DNA from: Flavisolibacter longurius
GTDB lineage: Bacteria > Bacteroidota > Bacteroidia > Chitinophagales > Chitinophagaceae
Assembly: GCA_013327885.1 (NCBI GenBank)
Contig: JABUMY010000001.1
Span: 62,001 to 126,000, forward strand
Direction of reading: 5' to 3'
Length of the DNA: 64,000 bases
This document shows positions 1 to 8,225 of this stretch, in pieces (the first letter of the stretch is position 1; each line of letters starts with the position of its first letter). Below the pieces are notes generated by a model. It did no database searches. It worked only from the letters and a program-made list of their open reading frames with translations, and had not been told where the DNA came from. The position numbers and the translations under genes are program-made.

Positions 1-927
1 GGCACCACCCAGCAACACGCCAACAATGGAGATCAGCGCATTCACCTGCACCTTGCTTGATACGATCCGCGGCATAAGGATGTTGTTGTCGAAAAACTGG
101 ATCACAAGGTAAGCACCAACAACAGCCAGTTGTCCTGTAAAGCCGTCACGGGTAATGGTTACCATCAGGATGGGCAGGGCAATGGCAATCAATCCGCCGA
201 TATAAGGAATAAGATTCAAAATGCCACCAATCACCCCGATCACAATCGCCGAAGGCACACCAATCAGGAGCAGGGCAACGCTGTTCAGCACACAAACGAT
301 CACGGTTTCCAGCATCAGTCCCTGCATAAAACTTTGCACGGCCGTTTTTGTCTGGCTCAGGATCTCTGCTACCCGTAGCGAATGTTTTTCGGAAAACACC
401 TGGAAAAGAAAATCAAGGATCAGGGGTTTGTAATACAGCAGCAGGAAAATGTAAGTTGGGATCAGCAGCACCACGGAAATAAACGTGAGCACAGGACCCA
501 CGGTGCTTTGCAGCATACTGCCGCCACCATCGGCAAGACTGCTATTGATAGCTGCCACCTGTTTTTCGATGTTGAAACCAAATTTGGCCTTGGTCCATTG
601 CTGCAGCTCTACCAGCAGTACGGCAAATTTTTGCTTGATAAGCGGAAGGCTTTCAAGAAAAACGCTCACCTGCGTGGAAAGAAAATAAAAAAGGCCAGCA
701 ATCAGCAGCGTGGCTGCGAGCAGCGTAAGCAGGATGGCCGGTATCTTGGGCATGACCGCTTCAAACCGTGTGTACAAGGGATTGAGTAAAATAGCGGTGA
801 GGATGGCAAAGACCACTGGGATCAGGATGCCTCCCAGCACAAACAGGATATAAACGGCAGCGATCAGCCCAACAAGAATAGCGGGGATCTTGATGTAAAT
901 GGGATAATCTTTTTCTGTTTCCGGCAT
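1..927 (-). CDS. AI-2E family transporter (C-terminus cut by window edge)
   Basis: Polytopic inner-membrane permease of the AI-2E/PerM family; members export autoinducer-2 or act as ion/solute antiporters, so the substrate here is unknown. The frame is open from an ATG at 925-927 to the left edge, giving 309 residues. Two N-terminal helices (about residues 12-55) and a third at 63-85 are followed by a soluble stretch with a predicted amphipathic region, then a second set of helices from about 150. The family signature NLIPYIGG is present, as is the later FFDNNILMPRI segment. No partner gene is next to it; the 292 bp upstream separate it from a divergent lipoprotein gene. The family call is firm and the transported molecule is not. 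Confidence 0.93.
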   Translation of the reverse strand, partial: MPETEKDYPIYIKIPAILVGLIAAVYILFVLGGILIPVVFAILTAILLNPLYTRFEAVMPKIPAILLTLLAATLLIAGLFYFLSTQVSVFLESLPLIKQKFAVLLVELQQWTKAKFGFNIEKQVAAINSSLADGGGSMLQSTVGPVLTFISVVLLIPTYIFLLLYYKPLILDFLFQVFSEKHSLRVAEILSQTKTAVQSFMQGLMLETVIVCVLNSVALLLIGVPSAIVIGVIGGILNLIPYIGGLIAIALPILMVTITRDGFTGQLAVVGAYLVIQFFDNNILMPRIVSSKVQVNALISIVGVLLGGA

Positions 928-1146
928 GAGGGATGGTTGGAGTGTAGTTATTACAAAACCGATACCACTGTTGCTTTTCCCCGTTCGCGGCCTGCTAACA
1001 CCAACTCTTGCCATTTTGTTTCAAGGGGAGAATGCCTTTTCATTTTTTGAAATGTTATTTAACAATGCCGCAAAACTTGATGGCCCCATTTTTTGTATCC
1101 TGTGGGTAGGAAGGCGGAAGAAAACGGAAATGCAGGCAATTCTTTT

Positions 1147-1176
1147 TTTGTCGCATTTTGATTCGCTTTGCCTTTG
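1147..1176 (+). promoter_or_regulatory. Candidate Bacteroidota promoter for the DUF4197 gene
   Basis: TTTG at 1147-1150, an 18-bp spacer, and TGCCTTTG at 1169-1176. This resembles the -33 TTTG / -7 TAnnTTTG consensus with one mismatch, and lies 43 bp before the start codon at 1220. Confidence 0.45.
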
Positions 1177-1219
1177 ATTTTTCACCGTAACTATTTTTTA
1201 AACACGTAACACAAACGCT

Positions 1220-1894
1220 ATGAAAAAACTTTTTTTACCCCTGCTGTTCGCCTTTCTGCTGCCGGTTTCTTACTCCTGCAGCACGCTTCGTAACTACACC
1301 TTAACCGAGCAGGATGCCGTAGCGGCACTCCGGCAAATGCTGCAGCTTGGCGCCAACAGCGACCTGAAAGGCGCTTTTAGCAAGGATGCGGTAATGGCAA
1401 CACTTTTCCCCGAGTCCGTTCGCAAAACCCTCAACACTTTGCAACAGTTGGGACTTACCAACGAGATCGACCGGTTTACCACCACCATGAGCACGGCGGC
1501 TGAGCAAACCGCAACCCGTTCGGTGCCTGTACTGGTGCAGGGCATTACCAGCATGTCCTTTACCGATGGTATTCGCATTGTGAAAGGTGGCGGCACTTCG
1601 GCCACCGATTACCTGCGCACCGCCATTGGCGCCAACCTGCGCTCCGAAGTGCGGCCCGTGATGGAGCAGGCCCTGAAAGAGTACAACCTGGTAGAGCAGT
1701 GGAACAACATCATCAAACCGGCAAGGGCTCTGGTGGGTGACCGCCTGAACCTGGACCTTCCCACGCTGATGGCTGGACTGGTAACCGAAAAAATGTTCCA
1801 GAAGCTGGCCGAAAAAGAGCAGGAGATCCGCACTTCGGCTACCGCCAGGACAACCCCGCTGTTGCAGAAAGTGTTTTCGCAGAATTGGCAGTAG
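1220..1894 (+). CDS. DUF4197 family lipoprotein
   Basis: A 224-residue secreted protein matching the DUF4197 family, which has no established biochemical role. The N-terminus is a lipoprotein signal with the lipobox cysteine in SYSCST at about residue 20, so the mature protein is probably lipid-anchored in the envelope. The remainder is mostly helical: an early AVAALRQMLQLG helix, then an FTDGIRIVKGGGTSATDYL segment and a DYLRTAIGANLRSEVRPVME stretch, all typical of the family. It stands alone, with its own candidate promoter and a repeat-rich region downstream. Family assignment is confident; function is unknown. Confidence 0.88.
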   Translation: MKKLFLPLLFAFLLPVSYSCSTLRNYTLTEQDAVAALRQMLQLGANSDLKGAFSKDAVMATLFPESVRKTLNTLQQLGLTNEIDRFTTTMSTAAEQTATRSVPVLVQGITSMSFTDGIRIVKGGGTSATDYLRTAIGANLRSEVRPVMEQALKEYNLVEQWNNIIKPARALVGDRLNLDLPTLMAGLVTEKMFQKLAEKEQEIRTSATARTTPLLQKVFSQNWQ

Positions 1895-1902
1895 GGGTGA
1901 TT

Positions 1903-1930
1903 GGTCAGTGGTGAATGGTGAGTGGTGAGT
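1903..1930. repeat. Degenerate 7-bp tract, unit near GGTGAGT
   Basis: Four consecutive 7-bp units: GGTCAGT, GGTGAAT, GGTGAGT, GGTGAGT. It begins 8 bp after the DUF4197 stop codon. An inverted counterpart lies at 2333. Confidence 0.85.
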
Positions 1931-2332
1931 TGGGGTCGTTTATCGTTTGGCCATTTGTATTGTAATGATATTGGCGTAATAACAGCGCCATTGCTATAGA
2001 GTAGTGACAACGGCATTTCCCTATCGCAACAACATCCACATGAACCATTTGTCGTAACAGCCGCGTTGCGAAAATTCAATCACGGTTTTGGCGCTGAAGA
2101 CACCCCGTGTTTATAGAAAGCTGTGACCTATTGTAACCCGGCTCCGAAGATGCCCTGTGTTTCTGTAACAGGTAACACGTGGCTCCTCCGGAGCCTATTT
2201 CTTTTTCATGTTGCAGCCCTGCAAGGGCGACATAACAAAAGGCACTGCGTAAACTATGTCGCCTATAGGTTCCCTAAACCTGTATAATACTTTCCAATTC
2301 CATCTATTCTTGATTTCTTCACCTACTACGGT

Positions 2333-2349
2333 CCACTCACCACTCACCA
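2333..2349. repeat. Degenerate 7-bp tract, unit CCACTCA (inverted partner of 1903)
   Basis: Two exact CCACTCA units plus a partial third. This is the reverse complement of the TGAGTGG word in the tract at 1903. Confidence 0.75.
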
Positions 2350-2410
2350 AAAAACCGCCGCCACAATTTTTGCCAACCGCGAAGTATATTTATGCTTTAG
2401 AAACGGTACC

Positions 2411-2905
2411 ATGAGCGATAATGCAATTTTTGATGCCTGCAGAAACGGCGACCTCGAAACAGTAAAAAGCCTGGTTGCTGAAAACCCGGCGCTGGTAAAC
2501 AACCTCGATCCCAAAGGATTTACACCGTTGATACTGGCGGCCTACAATGAACAAACTGCGATCGTTGAATTTTTGCTGCAAGCCGGTGCCGACCCCAACC
2601 TGCAGGATGCTGCCGGCAATACGGCCCTAATGGGCATTGCGTTCAAAGGTTACAAGGAGATCGCGAAGAAACTAATTGATGCGGGTGCCGATGTCAATGT
2701 ATGCAACAGCAACGGCGCACCGGCGCTCACCTTTGCTGCCACGTTTGGTCACCTGCAAATTGCCGAATGGCTGCTACAGGTTGGCGCTGATATGACCCTT
2801 CGCGACAGCCGCGGAAAATCGCCCATCGACCATGCCGTGGCGCAAGACAACGAAGCGATGATCGAGCTGTTTCAACGCTATGCGCCACCTCAGGCCAACG
2901 CCTGA
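2411..2905 (+). CDS. Ankyrin repeat protein
   Basis: A 164-residue protein made almost entirely of about four ankyrin repeats. Recognisable units carry the G-TPLILAA, G-TALMGIA, GAPALTFAA and GKSPIDHA turn motifs, each followed by the outer helix and an AGADxN-type loop (AGADPNLQD, AGADVNVCN, VGADMTLRD). There is no signal peptide, so it should be cytoplasmic. Ankyrin proteins bind other proteins; no enzymatic residues are visible and the partner is unknown. It is a single gene between two intergenic gaps. The ATG is followed directly by a typical N-cap helix (IFDACRNGDLETVKSL), which supports the start. Confidence 0.93.
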   Translation: MSDNAIFDACRNGDLETVKSLVAENPALVNNLDPKGFTPLILAAYNEQTAIVEFLLQAGADPNLQDAAGNTALMGIAFKGYKEIAKKLIDAGADVNVCNSNGAPALTFAATFGHLQIAEWLLQVGADMTLRDSRGKSPIDHAVAQDNEAMIELFQRYAPPQANA

Positions 2906-3273
2906 TTTAAAAAGTAGTAAAGTATACGTTATGCTCTTTTGCTTTCTTAACATTCTGCCGGGGAGGCAAATCCGGCTTTTTCATTAGGGTACAAAATGCT
3001 TGTTTACTAAAACATGTTCCCAATACCCCGTTGTAATCCGTAAGCGGATGAGCAACAATTTTCACCCGCTGCCTGCATTTACGTTTAGCGATAACAGGTA
3101 GAGGAGCGCTTCACACAACCCTATTTTCCCCGCTTTAAGAAATCATTCTGATACTTCTCTTTTCCTTTTCAGTTCTTTAACAGCCTTTGGCGCCCCGCTT
3201 TGCAAAGTGGCACAATTTTGTCATTGGTATGGGTGCAGAAGAAAACCCGTTTACTCATCGAAAATTTTGACGT
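2906..3273. other. Intergenic region, nothing recognised
   Basis: A 368-bp gap between the ankyrin gene and the glycine-zipper lipoprotein gene. No convincing reading frame, terminator hairpin or intact -33/-7 promoter pair is seen, although TTTG-rich stretches near 3186-3220 could hold a weak promoter for the downstream gene. Confidence 0.5.
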
Positions 3274-3798
3274 ATGAAAAAGATATTATTTGCTGTCGGA
3301 ACTGTTGTCATCATGGCTTCGTGCAGCCAGAACAATCCCCGCCCCGAAACTGATACGGTAACGCTGAGGCCGACTGATACGGCCGGACTGGCCCAATTCC
3401 AGGCTTGGAAAGCCCAAAATGAGCTGGCCACTGCCCAGGCATTGCAGGCTCAGCAACTGGAAGCACAGCAACCGGTACGGGAAGTGGTTCGCGAACGTGT
3501 GGTGTATGTAAATGAGCCGCGCAGCACAACCCGTCGCTCCAGCAGCACAGCCCGCCGTTCCTCATCCGGTAGCGGAGGCAGTACAGCCGGTACAAGCAGT
3601 GGAACAACCCAACAGGAAAAGAAAGGATGGAGTAAAGCCGCCAAAGGTGCTGTTATTGGTGGTGCCGGCGGTGCCGTGGTAGGTGCCGTGGTGAACAAAA
3701 GAAACCGTGCGGTAGGTGCCGTTATTGGTGGTGTGCTGGGTGGTGCCGCAGGTTATGGTATTGGCCGTTCGAAGGATAAAAAAGATGGACGATACTAA
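3274..3798 (+). CDS. Glycine-zipper lipoprotein (YMGG-like)
   Basis: A 174-residue predicted lipoprotein with lipobox cysteine in MASCSQ at about residue 17. The middle is low-complexity and Gln/Ala-rich, then Ser/Thr/Arg-rich. The C-terminus is a glycine-zipper segment with repeated GAVIGGAGGAVVGAVV and GAVIGGVLGGAAGYGIG patterns, followed by a Lys/Asp-rich tail. Glycine zippers of this kind are found in outer-membrane lipoproteins of the YMGG/SlyB type and are thought to pack helices in the membrane. The mature protein is probably anchored to the outer membrane; its role cannot be read from sequence. A 7-bp repeat tract starts two bases after the stop codon, then a strong terminator. Confidence 0.85.
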   Translation: MKKILFAVGTVVIMASCSQNNPRPETDTVTLRPTDTAGLAQFQAWKAQNELATAQALQAQQLEAQQPVREVVRERVVYVNEPRSTTRRSSSTARRSSSGSGGSTAGTSSGTTQQEKKGWSKAAKGAVIGGAGGAVVGAVVNKRNRAVGAVIGGVLGGAAGYGIGRSKDKKDGRY

Positions 3799-3800
3799 GT

Positions 3801-3842
3801 CAATAAGCAATTGACAATTAGCAATTAGCAATTAGCAATAAG
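3801..3842. repeat. Degenerate 7-bp tract, unit near CAATTAG
   Basis: Six consecutive units: CAATAAG, CAATTGA, CAATTAG three times, CAATAAG. It sits immediately after the stop codon of the glycine-zipper gene and upstream of the terminator hairpin. Confidence 0.85.
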
Positions 3843-3866
3843 CTAGGTTAATTTACCTCTCTATAT

Positions 3867-3898
3867 AAAAGCGGAATGATTTTCATTCCGCTTTTTTT
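3867..3898. terminator. Bidirectional rho-independent terminator
   Basis: GCGGAATGA at 3871-3879 pairs perfectly with TCATTCCGC at 3883-3891, with A-runs and T-runs on the two flanks. It serves the convergent genes at 3274 and 4620; the stop codon of the EcsC gene lies inside the right arm. Confidence 0.9.
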
Positions 3899-4620
3899 AT
3901 TTGGGCTGGAAAGAGGCGCATCCGGTAGGCGTTCATCGCGGTTTGGCCCAGTTGGTTGATCAGTTTGTAATTGACAACTACCCCCACCACGGCGCCAATG
4001 CCGGGCACCAGTTGTGCCATCTTTGCCAAGTCAATATAATCGCGGTATTCCTGCTGAAACGGCCGCCAGTCAAACTGGTTGATGTCATCGGGCAGGGCCA
4101 TTTTTTGTACGGCCCAATTGTTCATTTGCCTGTATACATTCTGCCGGTGTTGCTGGCTGCTGAACGCCAGTTGAAAAATGTGGAGGATGTACACTCTCTC
4201 TTTGTAATCCTTCACGTCAAAGCCATAAAGGGCTGCAATGTCAAACAGCATTTTTAATTTGATACTTAGTAAAATCGGAAAATCGGCCAACCCTAACAAA
4301 ATGCCCCCGGCGCCGGTAATACCACCTTCTGCTGCCGCCGTATGCCGGTAGTTTTTGATCAGTCTTTCCACCGCTTCTTCGGTTTGCTGTAACGATTGAA
4401 CCGGTACCGGTTTTTTGGTGGTGAACTTGGCGCCAAACAGCACGCCGCGGATCATTTGCTTTAGCGTTACCGTAATAGCATTGTGTACTTTTTCGGGAAT
4501 GTAGCTGTTGATCTTTGTCTGAACGTTTTTCGAAAGTTTATTTAGCAGCGAGGGCCTCCGCTGCATCTTTTTCTGCCAGGTGGTCAATTCCTCAAATGCG
4601 GTTTGCTCGTATTGCTGCAT
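3883..4620 (-). CDS. EcsC family protein
   Basis: A 245-residue protein of the EcsC family, named after a protein encoded with the Bacillus EcsAB ABC transporter; the molecular role is unclear. The diagnostic centre is present: AAAEGGITGAGGILLGLADFPILLSIKLKMLFDIAALYGFDV (about residues 95-140), a hydrophobic glycine-rich hairpin, and near the C-terminus VPGIGAVVGVVVNYKLINQLGQTAMNAYR. No Ecs transporter genes are adjacent. I use the ATG at 4618-4620; a TTG two codons upstream is possible but less likely. The last codons overlap the terminator hairpin. Confidence 0.88.
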   Translation of the reverse strand: MQQYEQTAFEELTTWQKKMQRRPSLLNKLSKNVQTKINSYIPEKVHNAITVTLKQMIRGVLFGAKFTTKKPVPVQSLQQTEEAVERLIKNYRHTAAAEGGITGAGGILLGLADFPILLSIKLKMLFDIAALYGFDVKDYKERVYILHIFQLAFSSQQHRQNVYRQMNNWAVQKMALPDDINQFDWRPFQQEYRDYIDLAKMAQLVPGIGAVVGVVVNYKLINQLGQTAMNAYRMRLFPAQIKKAE

Positions 4621-4766
4621 GGTCAATCATTAAAGATGATAAGGGCAGATGTTTCAAAAAACCATTCCACTGTACAAGTTACAGCAGTTCCTTCATCACC
4701 AACTTTGTTTGTGCCTGGCATGGGCAATCCTTATTTTTCTTACATTCAGAAACCAATCAACACTTT

Positions 4767-6197
4767 ATGCGCTACTTACTATTACTGACGGTTTGCCTGG
4801 CCGTTTCTGCATCGTCTTTTGCACAGGCAGATTCATCTTACCGCTACAAAGAGGCGCTGCGCCTGGTAGATGCATGGCTGGAAGGCCAGCGTGATTTTGA
4901 CCAGCTGCCGGGAATATCCGTAGCCATTTTAAAAGACCAGGAGATGATCTACAAAAAAGGATTTGGTGTAACGGACCTGCAGAAAAAATCACCGGCCAGT
5001 TCGCAAACCATTTACAGCATTTGCTCTATTTCCAAGCTGTTTACCGCCATTGCTATTATGAAATTGTGGGAAGAAGGAAAGTTGCGGCTGGATGATTCCA
5101 TATCGGCACTGCTGCCATCGTACAACCTAAAACAGCAGTACGCAGAAAGTACGCCGATCACCATCCGCTCTTTGCTTACGCATTCCTCGGGCCTGCCCCG
5201 CGAAGCGGAGTACCCTTACTGGAGCGATAGCTTCACCTTTCCCACGGCAAAGCAGGTAGCCGAAAAACTGGGTACGCAGCAAACGCTTTACCCGGCTTCT
5301 ACCTACTGGCAGTACAGCAATCTTGGTATTACCTTGTTGGGCGAAGTGGTGGCAAAAGTTTCAGGACAGCCGTATGAAAAATACCTGGAAGAAAACATTT
5401 TAAAACCGCTGCGACTAGCCGATACCCGTACTACCATGCCCAAAGAATTGTGGGGCACAAAACTGGCCACCGGTTATAGCGCTGTGCACCGCGATGGCAG
5501 CCGGCAGGCACAGCCCCTTTTTAATGCGGCCGGCATTACCGCGGCGGCAGGGTTTTCGTCCACCGTAGAAGACCTGGCCCGGTTTGCCGCCTGGCAGTTT
5601 CGCCTGTTGCAAAACGGCGGCAAGGAAATCATCAAAGCATCTACGCTCCGCGAAATGCACCGCGTTAACTGGCTTGATCCCGATTGGAAACTGGGCTGGG
5701 GTCTTGGATTTTCCGTAGGACAGGAAGGCGGAACTACGTATGTGGGTCACGGTGGGTCCTGTCCCGGTTATGTGTCGTTGCTGCAGATGGACCCAAAGGA
5801 AAAGCTGGCCGTAGCCGTGATGATCAACGGGCAGGGAGTGCCTACCGATAAATATGCTAACGGTATTTTTTCAGTCCTGCAAAAAGCAAAAGGGGGAAAA
5901 GAAAAAACCGATTCGCTGGACCTGGAACCCTATGCCGGCTATTACGATGCTTATGCCTGGCGGGGCGAGACCGTGGTGGTTCCCTGGCAGGGTGGATTGG
6001 CCATGTTTACGTTGCCTGCCACCAATCCTGCCACAGGCCTCACCCTTTTTAAGCCGGCGGGAAAAGACCTTTTCAGGCGGGTGCGCAGCGATGGTTCCCT
6101 GGGTGAAGAACTCCGGTTTGAAAGAGACAGTGCTGGAAAAGTTTTACGGCTGTGGCGCCACAGCAATCCATCGCACCGCATGGTGAAACAACTGTAA
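4767..6197 (+). CDS. Secreted serine hydrolase, beta-lactamase fold
   Basis: A 476-residue class C beta-lactamase/D-aminopeptidase-type serine hydrolase. A signal peptide (about residues 1-19, ending in SFAQA) directs it to the periplasm. The three active-site motifs are visible: SISK (nucleophile Ser and Lys), YSNLG as the Tyr-x-Asn motif, and HGGSCPGY as the third, HxG-type motif. The C-terminal 100 residues form an extra beta-rich domain common in Bacteroidota homologues. Substrates range from D-amino peptides to esters, so antibiotic resistance should not be assumed. The chosen ATG gives a clean signal peptide; the frame remains open about 84 codons upstream, but that part overlaps the opposite-strand EcsC gene. 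A second family member is at 61537. Confidence 0.93.
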   Translation: MRYLLLLTVCLAVSASSFAQADSSYRYKEALRLVDAWLEGQRDFDQLPGISVAILKDQEMIYKKGFGVTDLQKKSPASSQTIYSICSISKLFTAIAIMKLWEEGKLRLDDSISALLPSYNLKQQYAESTPITIRSLLTHSSGLPREAEYPYWSDSFTFPTAKQVAEKLGTQQTLYPASTYWQYSNLGITLLGEVVAKVSGQPYEKYLEENILKPLRLADTRTTMPKELWGTKLATGYSAVHRDGSRQAQPLFNAAGITAAAGFSSTVEDLARFAAWQFRLLQNGGKEIIKASTLREMHRVNWLDPDWKLGWGLGFSVGQEGGTTYVGHGGSCPGYVSLLQMDPKEKLAVAVMINGQGVPTDKYANGIFSVLQKAKGGKEKTDSLDLEPYAGYYDAYAWRGETVVVPWQGGLAMFTLPATNPATGLTLFKPAGKDLFRRVRSDGSLGEELRFERDSAGKVLRLWRHSNPSHRMVKQL

Positions 6198-6247
6198 GAA
6201 AATAAGACAGGTACGTATTCTTTTCAGAAAACAAAACGCCAACTTTT

Positions 6248-6433
6248 ATGTCACCCTTTCTTTTGATGCTATTACCCTTGTGGGTAGTTGTTGTGAACAA
6301 AAGTGTACGGCAGATGAAAGAATCAATAGCAGCGGGAAACAGGAGCAAGCTAAAAGCAGATGTCTTCTTTCTTTTCCTGATTCTGTTGGTAACGGCCACA
6401 ATGATTCTTCTTCTTCGTATTAGAAAAGAATAG
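6248..6433 (+). CDS. Small two-helix membrane protein, unknown
   Basis: A 61-residue hypothetical protein. Two strongly hydrophobic segments (about residues 3-18 and 38-56) flank a charged middle containing KSVRQMKESIAAGNRSKLKAD, which suggests a membrane hairpin with a short polar loop. I do not recognise a family. It starts 50 bp after the serine hydrolase and is followed by a good terminator, which supports it being expressed, perhaps on the same transcript. It is short enough that chance cannot be excluded. Confidence 0.45.
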   Translation: MSPFLLMLLPLWVVVVNKSVRQMKESIAAGNRSKLKADVFFLFLILLVTATMILLLRIRKE

Positions 6434-6460
6434 GTGCCAAAGTCTGTGTATTTCAAAACA

Positions 6461-6491
6461 AAATCCCTTCTGCGAAACAGAAGGGATTTTT
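6461..6491. terminator. Rho-independent terminator
   Basis: AAATCCCTTCTG (6461-6472), 5-nt loop CGAAA, and CAGAAGGGATTT (6478-6489), perfect 12-bp stem followed by T residues. It lies between convergent genes ending at 6433 (+) and 6592 (-). Confidence 0.9.
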
Positions 6492-6591
6492 GTATGCTGG
6501 CGACTTGGATAATTGATCAGTATTGAAATTTCCGAATAATTATTCTTCTGGCGCAATGAAGAAATAATGATGGTAGCAGTCCTAATTTCTG

Positions 6592-7221
6592 TTAGTCATA
6601 AATGTAGTATTTCCAATGTTTTCGCCCTGTGTCATAGCGTTCTTTTAATTCACCTTCAACTTGTTGGTCGTTGCTTGGATTATATTCTACAACTTCAAAG
6701 TTGAAACCAATAAGTACATTTTGAGAGAACCCTAAACGATAATTATTCGCCTTCCTTTCATAATTATATCCGGGTATTCCCATTACCCAGGGTTCAGGGA
6801 ATGTATTCAGGTAATTAGGAATCAGATCGTGAAGGCTGTTTGGATATTTGTTGTTGTCTTGTTTGTACTGCTCAACTGCTGTTATGATTTTATCTGCCCT
6901 GGCAATAGCAAAATTTCTACTGAAATCTCTTGCGATATTCGCTCCCCAAAATGAAATAACGAATGTTATTGCCGGAAATGTCCAAAATAGGATTGGAAGA
7001 ACTTTTTTATTCGGTTGCTTTTTCTTTTTCTCCTGCCTGATTGTCCAAATTATCCCTATCGGGATGAGGAACAGCCCCAAAAAGCTCAGTAACTGTATCC
7101 AGCTAAATAAGCCATTTGTTACGTTGCTTAGGAAACTCGGTCCTGGCAGAAAAGGCGAAAGAACAATGACTATTGTCAGCAAATGAATAGCAGCAATTAA
7201 TTTCCATTGGGCTTTAGTCAT
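6592..7221 (-). CDS. Membrane protein with pseudopilin-like C-terminal domain
   Basis: A 209-residue protein with three predicted transmembrane helices in the first 100 residues (about 8-24, 36-60, 75-95). A soluble domain follows that reads AITAVEQYKQDNNKYPNSLHDLIPNYL, closely matching the alpha/beta core seen after the N-terminal helix in type II secretion pseudopilin G and related domains. Here that core is attached to a multi-helix membrane region in place of a prepilin leader; no prepilin cleavage site is seen. Codon usage and base composition are more AT-rich than the neighbours, which may indicate recent transfer. There are no secretion genes nearby. The fold similarity is a reading by eye and the function is unknown. 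Confidence 0.65.
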   Translation of the reverse strand: MTKAQWKLIAAIHLLTIVIVLSPFLPGPSFLSNVTNGLFSWIQLLSFLGLFLIPIGIIWTIRQEKKKKQPNKKVLPILFWTFPAITFVISFWGANIARDFSRNFAIARADKIITAVEQYKQDNNKYPNSLHDLIPNYLNTFPEPWVMGIPGYNYERKANNYRLGFSQNVLIGFNFEVVEYNPSNDQQVEGELKERYDTGRKHWKYYIYD

Positions 7222-7254
7222 TGAGTCTAATTTCTATTGTAACTACTATCGAAA

Positions 7255-7289
7255 TCAATTGCCGATTGTACGTTGCCAATTGCTCCTTG
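7255..7289. repeat. Degenerate 7-bp tract, units ending TTG
   Basis: Five 7-bp units in a row, TCAATTG, CCGATTG, TACGTTG, CCAATTG, CTCCTTG. It ends 3 bp before the stop codon of the AIM24 gene (minus strand). Confidence 0.6.
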
Positions 7290-7292
7290 ACC

Positions 7293-8099
7293 CTACCTTC
7301 CATCACCATCCAGCAAATTGCCCAAAGGTCCCAGCAAACTGCCTTCTTCTTTGCGGTTGGTGGTGCCGTACGAAAGAATGCGGCTGGCCAGCCGGCTTAC
7401 CGGTAATGACTGAATCCACACTTTGCCCGGGCCCCGCAGCACGGCAAAGAACAAGCCTTCGCCACCAAAAATGGTGTTCTTGATACCGCCGACAAACTGG
7501 ATGTCATAATCAACCGTTGACTGAAAGGCAACAATACAACCCGTGTCAATTTTCAGGATCTCTCCCGGCCGCAGTTCCCGCTCCAGCACAAAGCCACCGG
7601 CATGGCAGAACGCTAAACCATCGCCTTCAAGTTTTTGCATGATAAAGCCTTCGCCGCCAAACAGGCCCGTGCCCAGCCGGCGCTGGAATTCGATGCCGAT
7701 GCTCACACCTTTGGCCGCGCAGAGAAAGGCATCTTTCTGGCAGATGATCTTGTGGCCCAGCGTAGCCAGGTTCAACGGAATGATCTTGCCGGCATAAGGC
7801 GCCGCGAAATACACTTTCTTTTTGCCATGGGCCACGTTGGAAAACGCCGTCATAAAAAGGCTTTCACCAGTGAGAATACGTTTGCCTGCCGACATTAGTT
7901 TACCCAAAAAGCCACCTGCGTTCTGGCGGCTTCCATCGCCAAAAATGGTTTGCATCTGTATGCCTTCGTCCATCATCATAAAAGCGCCGCTTTCGGCAAT
8001 GGCGGTTTCTTCGGGGTCCAGTTCTATCTCCACGCATTGCATCTCTTCGCCATAAACGCGGTAGTCAATTTCGTGGGCGGTTCTATTGTAAAAACTCAT
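7293..8099 (-). CDS. AIM24 / TIGR00266 family protein
   Basis: A 268-residue cytoplasmic protein of the AIM24 (TIGR00266) family. It is an all-beta protein built of repeated strands with conserved glycine turns: ELDPEETAIAESGAFMMMDEGI, LTGESLFMTAFSN, GEGFIMQKLEGDGLAFCHAGG and FVGGIKNTIFGGEGLFFAVLRGPGKVWIQSLP. The last is the best-conserved signature. The yeast homologue is mitochondrial; bacterial members are widespread and without a defined role. The ATG at 8097-8099 begins the family-typical MSFYNRTAHEIDY; the frame is open a further 42 codons upstream, but that part is unrelated sequence overlapping the divergent promoter region. Confidence 0.92.
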   Translation of the reverse strand: MSFYNRTAHEIDYRVYGEEMQCVEIELDPEETAIAESGAFMMMDEGIQMQTIFGDGSRQNAGGFLGKLMSAGKRILTGESLFMTAFSNVAHGKKKVYFAAPYAGKIIPLNLATLGHKIICQKDAFLCAAKGVSIGIEFQRRLGTGLFGGEGFIMQKLEGDGLAFCHAGGFVLERELRPGEILKIDTGCIVAFQSTVDYDIQFVGGIKNTIFGGEGLFFAVLRGPGKVWIQSLPVSRLASRILSYGTTNRKEEGSLLGPLGNLLDGDGR

Positions 8100-8225
8100 T
8101 GTAAAAATTTTTGCGAAAGGTAATAAAACAGCAGAAGCAAGCAGGAGGCCGGTTAAAATTTTAGGAAAGGTGAAAGGCAGTACCCCGTTTTGTGCTAATT
8201 TGATGCATCCTAAAACAAAACACAC

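Larger units (their letters stand above)
1895..2410. other. Repeat-rich intergenic region, no gene seen
   Basis: This 516-bp gap opens with a degenerate 7-bp tract (1903-1930) and closes with a tract in the opposite orientation (2333-2349). Between them are two diverged direct copies of a roughly 33-bp word (2090-2122 and 2140-2172), a GGCTCC-TCC-GGAGCC hairpin at 2181-2195, and a GCCCT-GCA-AGGGC hairpin at 2215-2227. No reading frame with protein-like composition was found on either strand. Confidence 0.7.

Noticed and set aside
926-1177. An 83-codon plus-strand frame upstream of the DUF4197 gene
   Set aside because: It covers the divergent promoter region and has no domain-like or conserved character.
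1903-2349. Possible CRISPR array from repeated TGGTGAG words
   Set aside because: Units are contiguous 7-mers with no spacers of regular length, and no cas genes are present.
4515-4766. Longer N-terminus for the serine hydrolase at 4767
   Set aside because: It would overlap the EcsC gene and hide the clean signal peptide inside the protein.
4767-6197. Antibiotic-resistance beta-lactamase
   Set aside because: The motifs are those of the wide serine hydrolase/D-aminopeptidase group with an extra C-terminal domain; nothing points to a true class C resistance enzyme.
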